Assembly: GCF_029873475.1 (NCBI RefSeq) | Contig: NZ_CP123499.1 | Coordinates: 2,170,001 to 2,234,000 of the forward strand | Direction of reading: 5' to 3' | Length of the DNA: 64,000 bases | Source of the DNA: Arsenophonus sp. aPb | GTDB taxonomy: Bacteria; Pseudomonadota; Gammaproteobacteria; Enterobacterales; Enterobacteriaceae | Part shown: in pieces, positions 62,843 to 64,000 of the stretch | Layout: every line of letters starts with the position of its first letter | How positions within the stretch are numbered: the stretch's first letter is position 1 | Made by a program: the position numbers and the translations under genes | Notes under the pieces: model-generated | Told to the model about the DNA's origin: nothing | Database searches by the model: none | The model's input: only the letters and a program-made list of their open reading frames with translations

Positions 62843-62960
62843 ATGACAAACACGCCACTAACCAGCTACCGCTATGACAGCGAGAATAAAACTGCTGTTG
62901 TTGTCACCTCAATGGATGGGCAATCTTTTGACATTTTGCGCCGGCTATTAAGAAAATTTT
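62843..62960 (+). pseudogene. Possible 5' remnant of fhlA or another gene
   Basis: A plus-strand frame from ATG 62843 reads MTNTPLTSYRYDSENKTAVV and then SMDGQSFDILRRLLRK before running into the antisense of hypF. The SFDILRRLLRK stretch is reminiscent of the FhlA N-terminus (LFDITRTLLQQ), and fhlA would be a sensible neighbour. The similarity is short and there is no good ribosome binding site, so this is only a suggestion. Confidence 0.25.
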
Positions 62961-64000
62961 GCTGCCGCTATCAGCGCTTGACCAAAAGCAATGGCGCCAT
63001 CACCAGCGGGTAAATTCATCGGCAACAATAGTTGAAAATCAGTTAACCAAAACTGTAACCGTTGACGCAGTAAGCGGTTATGCAATACACCGCCACTACA
63101 AACAATGGTGGCGATTTTTCGCAATTGTGCATGGTCGGTGGCCAGTTCAGCTAATCCTCTAGCCAACGCATCATGAAAGACCCAGGCACGCCAAGCATCA
63201 GGTGCCTGCCAATCGAGCCATTGTTGCCAAAATGTCATCATATCTAACTGGTTATCTTTAACCGGTAGCGTTACTGGGTGGTTGATATGATTTACCGTTA
63301 GCGCCAAAGCCTCTAATCTGCTAGCTGCTTCGCCTTGATAACTTTGTTGTGCCGGCGCACAGCCTAGCACTGTCGCAATCGCGTCAAATAAGCGTCCGGC
63401 AGAAGACGCAAGTGGTGCGTTGATGCCTCGCTCTATCGCCCGTGCTAATGGCTGCCAGGGTTTATCTGCCAAGCTTTTGGCTTCCGATCGCATTTGCCAA
63501 TCTGGTACAAATGCCAACCACTGAGCCAACAAATTCCGCCAGGGCTGGCGTGCAGCCAAATCACCCCCTGGCAGCGCAACTGGCGGCAATCCCGCCAATT
63601 TTTCACATTCATCATAATTGACACGTAAACATTCCCCACCCCATAACTGATCATCATCTCCCCAACCAATACCATCGAGGATCAATGCGATAACATCGCC
63701 TGCATGTCGTGGCCAAAGATGCTCAGCCAAACAGGCGACAGCATGGGCATGATGATGCTGCACCGTGACTGTCGGCACAGACATTTGCTGCGCCAATTGT
63801 CGTGTACGATAGGCTGGATGTTTATCGGTAACGATTTTTTGTGGCGTGAACTGCCAAATCTGCTGCATCCTGGTCACTACCTGCCACCACTGTGCTTCAA
63901 CATTTTGCTCATTGAGATCGCCAAGATGCTGGCTGAGAATCGCCTGCTGACCCCTTATCAGGCAGAAAGTATTTTTTAGATCAGCGCCTAAGCATAACAA
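62948..64000 (-). CDS. hypF: HypF, carbamoyltransferase for hydrogenase maturation (C-terminal part, cut by window edge)
   Basis: Makes the cyanide ligands of [NiFe] hydrogenase from carbamoyl phosphate together with HypE. About 350 C-terminal residues are visible; the frame is open to the right edge, so the N-terminal acylphosphatase, zinc-finger and YrdC-like domains lie beyond. The Kae1-like domain shows GADLKNTFCLI, VQHHHAHAVACLAEH, LILDGIGWGDD, WGGECLRVNYDECE, LPGGDLAARQPWRNLL, RAIERGINAPLASSAGRLFDA and the terminal SGGVLHNRLLRQRL and LPAGDGAIAFGQALIAA. The presence of hypF and fdhF implies a formate hydrogenlyase system. Confidence 0.95.
   Translation of the reverse strand: MLCLGADLKNTFCLIRGQQAILSQHLGDLNEQNVEAQWWQVVTRMQQIWQFTPQKIVTDKHPAYRTRQLAQQMSVPTVTVQHHHAHAVACLAEHLWPRHAGDVIALILDGIGWGDDDQLWGGECLRVNYDECEKLAGLPPVALPGGDLAARQPWRNLLAQWLAFVPDWQMRSEAKSLADKPWQPLARAIERGINAPLASSAGRLFDAIATVLGCAPAQQSYQGEAASRLEALALTVNHINHPVTLPVKDNQLDMMTFWQQWLDWQAPDAWRAWVFHDALARGLAELATDHAQLRKIATIVCSGGVLHNRLLRQRLQFWLTDFQLLLPMNLPAGDGAIAFGQALIAAAKFS

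Noticed and set aside
63445..63675. Minus-strand ORF within hypF in another frame.
   Set aside because: Shadow of the conserved hypF frame.
1..64000. CRISPR arrays, tRNA or rRNA genes, complete insertion sequences.
   Set aside because: No regularly spaced repeats, no cloverleaf other than the tmRNA tRNA-like domain, and no transposase frame with terminal repeats were seen.

Overview
The window is AT-rich DNA from a gammaproteobacterium of the order Enterobacterales. Gene content and order match the E. coli bamB-to-ssrA segment almost gene for gene (bamB, hisS, isc cluster, glyA/hmp, glrKR, purL, rnc/lepAB, rpoE-rse, nadB, grpE/nadK/recN, bamE, smpB, ssrA). The low GC, several decayed or shortened genes (sseB, a phosphoethanolamine transferase, an integrase, a small secreted protein) and intergenic gaps where E. 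coli has genes suggest a host-associated lineage, perhaps Morganellaceae (Arsenophonus/Providencia-like). The genus is inference only.

Layout. 1-7038: bamB (cut by the edge), yfgM, hisS, ispG, rodZ, a short pilW-like lipoprotein gene, rlmN and ndk, all on the minus strand. 7375-15847: an sseB remnant, pepB and the Fe-S assembly operon iscRSUA-hscBA-fdx-iscX, with two IscR-type operators in front of iscR, then trmJ. 15973-22237: suhB, a small secreted-protein gene broken by a stop, an hcaT-like transporter, glyA and hmp divergent around a PurR box and an NsrR-type operator, then glnB. 22253-32258: nadE, the glrK-qseG-glrR sensory operon, its target small RNA GlmY (sigma-54 promoter plus upstream GlrR boxes), and purL. 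32525-45721: mltF, tadA, a deleted phosphoethanolamine transferase gene, yfhL, then acpS-pdxJ-recO-era-rnc, lepB-lepA and rseCBA-rpoE. 45974-56333: nadB, srmB, grcA, ung, grpE, nadK, recN, bamE, rnfH, ratA, smpB and the tmRNA gene.

56334-60543 is an accessory region next to ssrA. It holds a decayed P4/CP4-57-type integrase, an AbiGi-like gene with a small partner ORF, a PIN-domain-like gene of different base composition, and two small secreted cysteine-containing proteins of unknown function with very strong ribosome binding sites. 60544-64000 returns to metabolism: selenocysteine-containing formate dehydrogenase H (fdhF, in-frame UGA with its SECIS hairpin and a sigma-54 promoter) and the 3' part of hypF.

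Regulatory sites readable from the sequence tie many genes to known circuits: IscR (isc), NsrR (hmp), PurR (glyA, purL), GlrR/sigma-54 (glmY), sigma-E (rpoE), sigma-32 (grpE), LexA (recN), FNR (grcA) and sigma-54/FhlA-like (fdhF). No tRNA, rRNA, CRISPR array or intact insertion sequence was seen.
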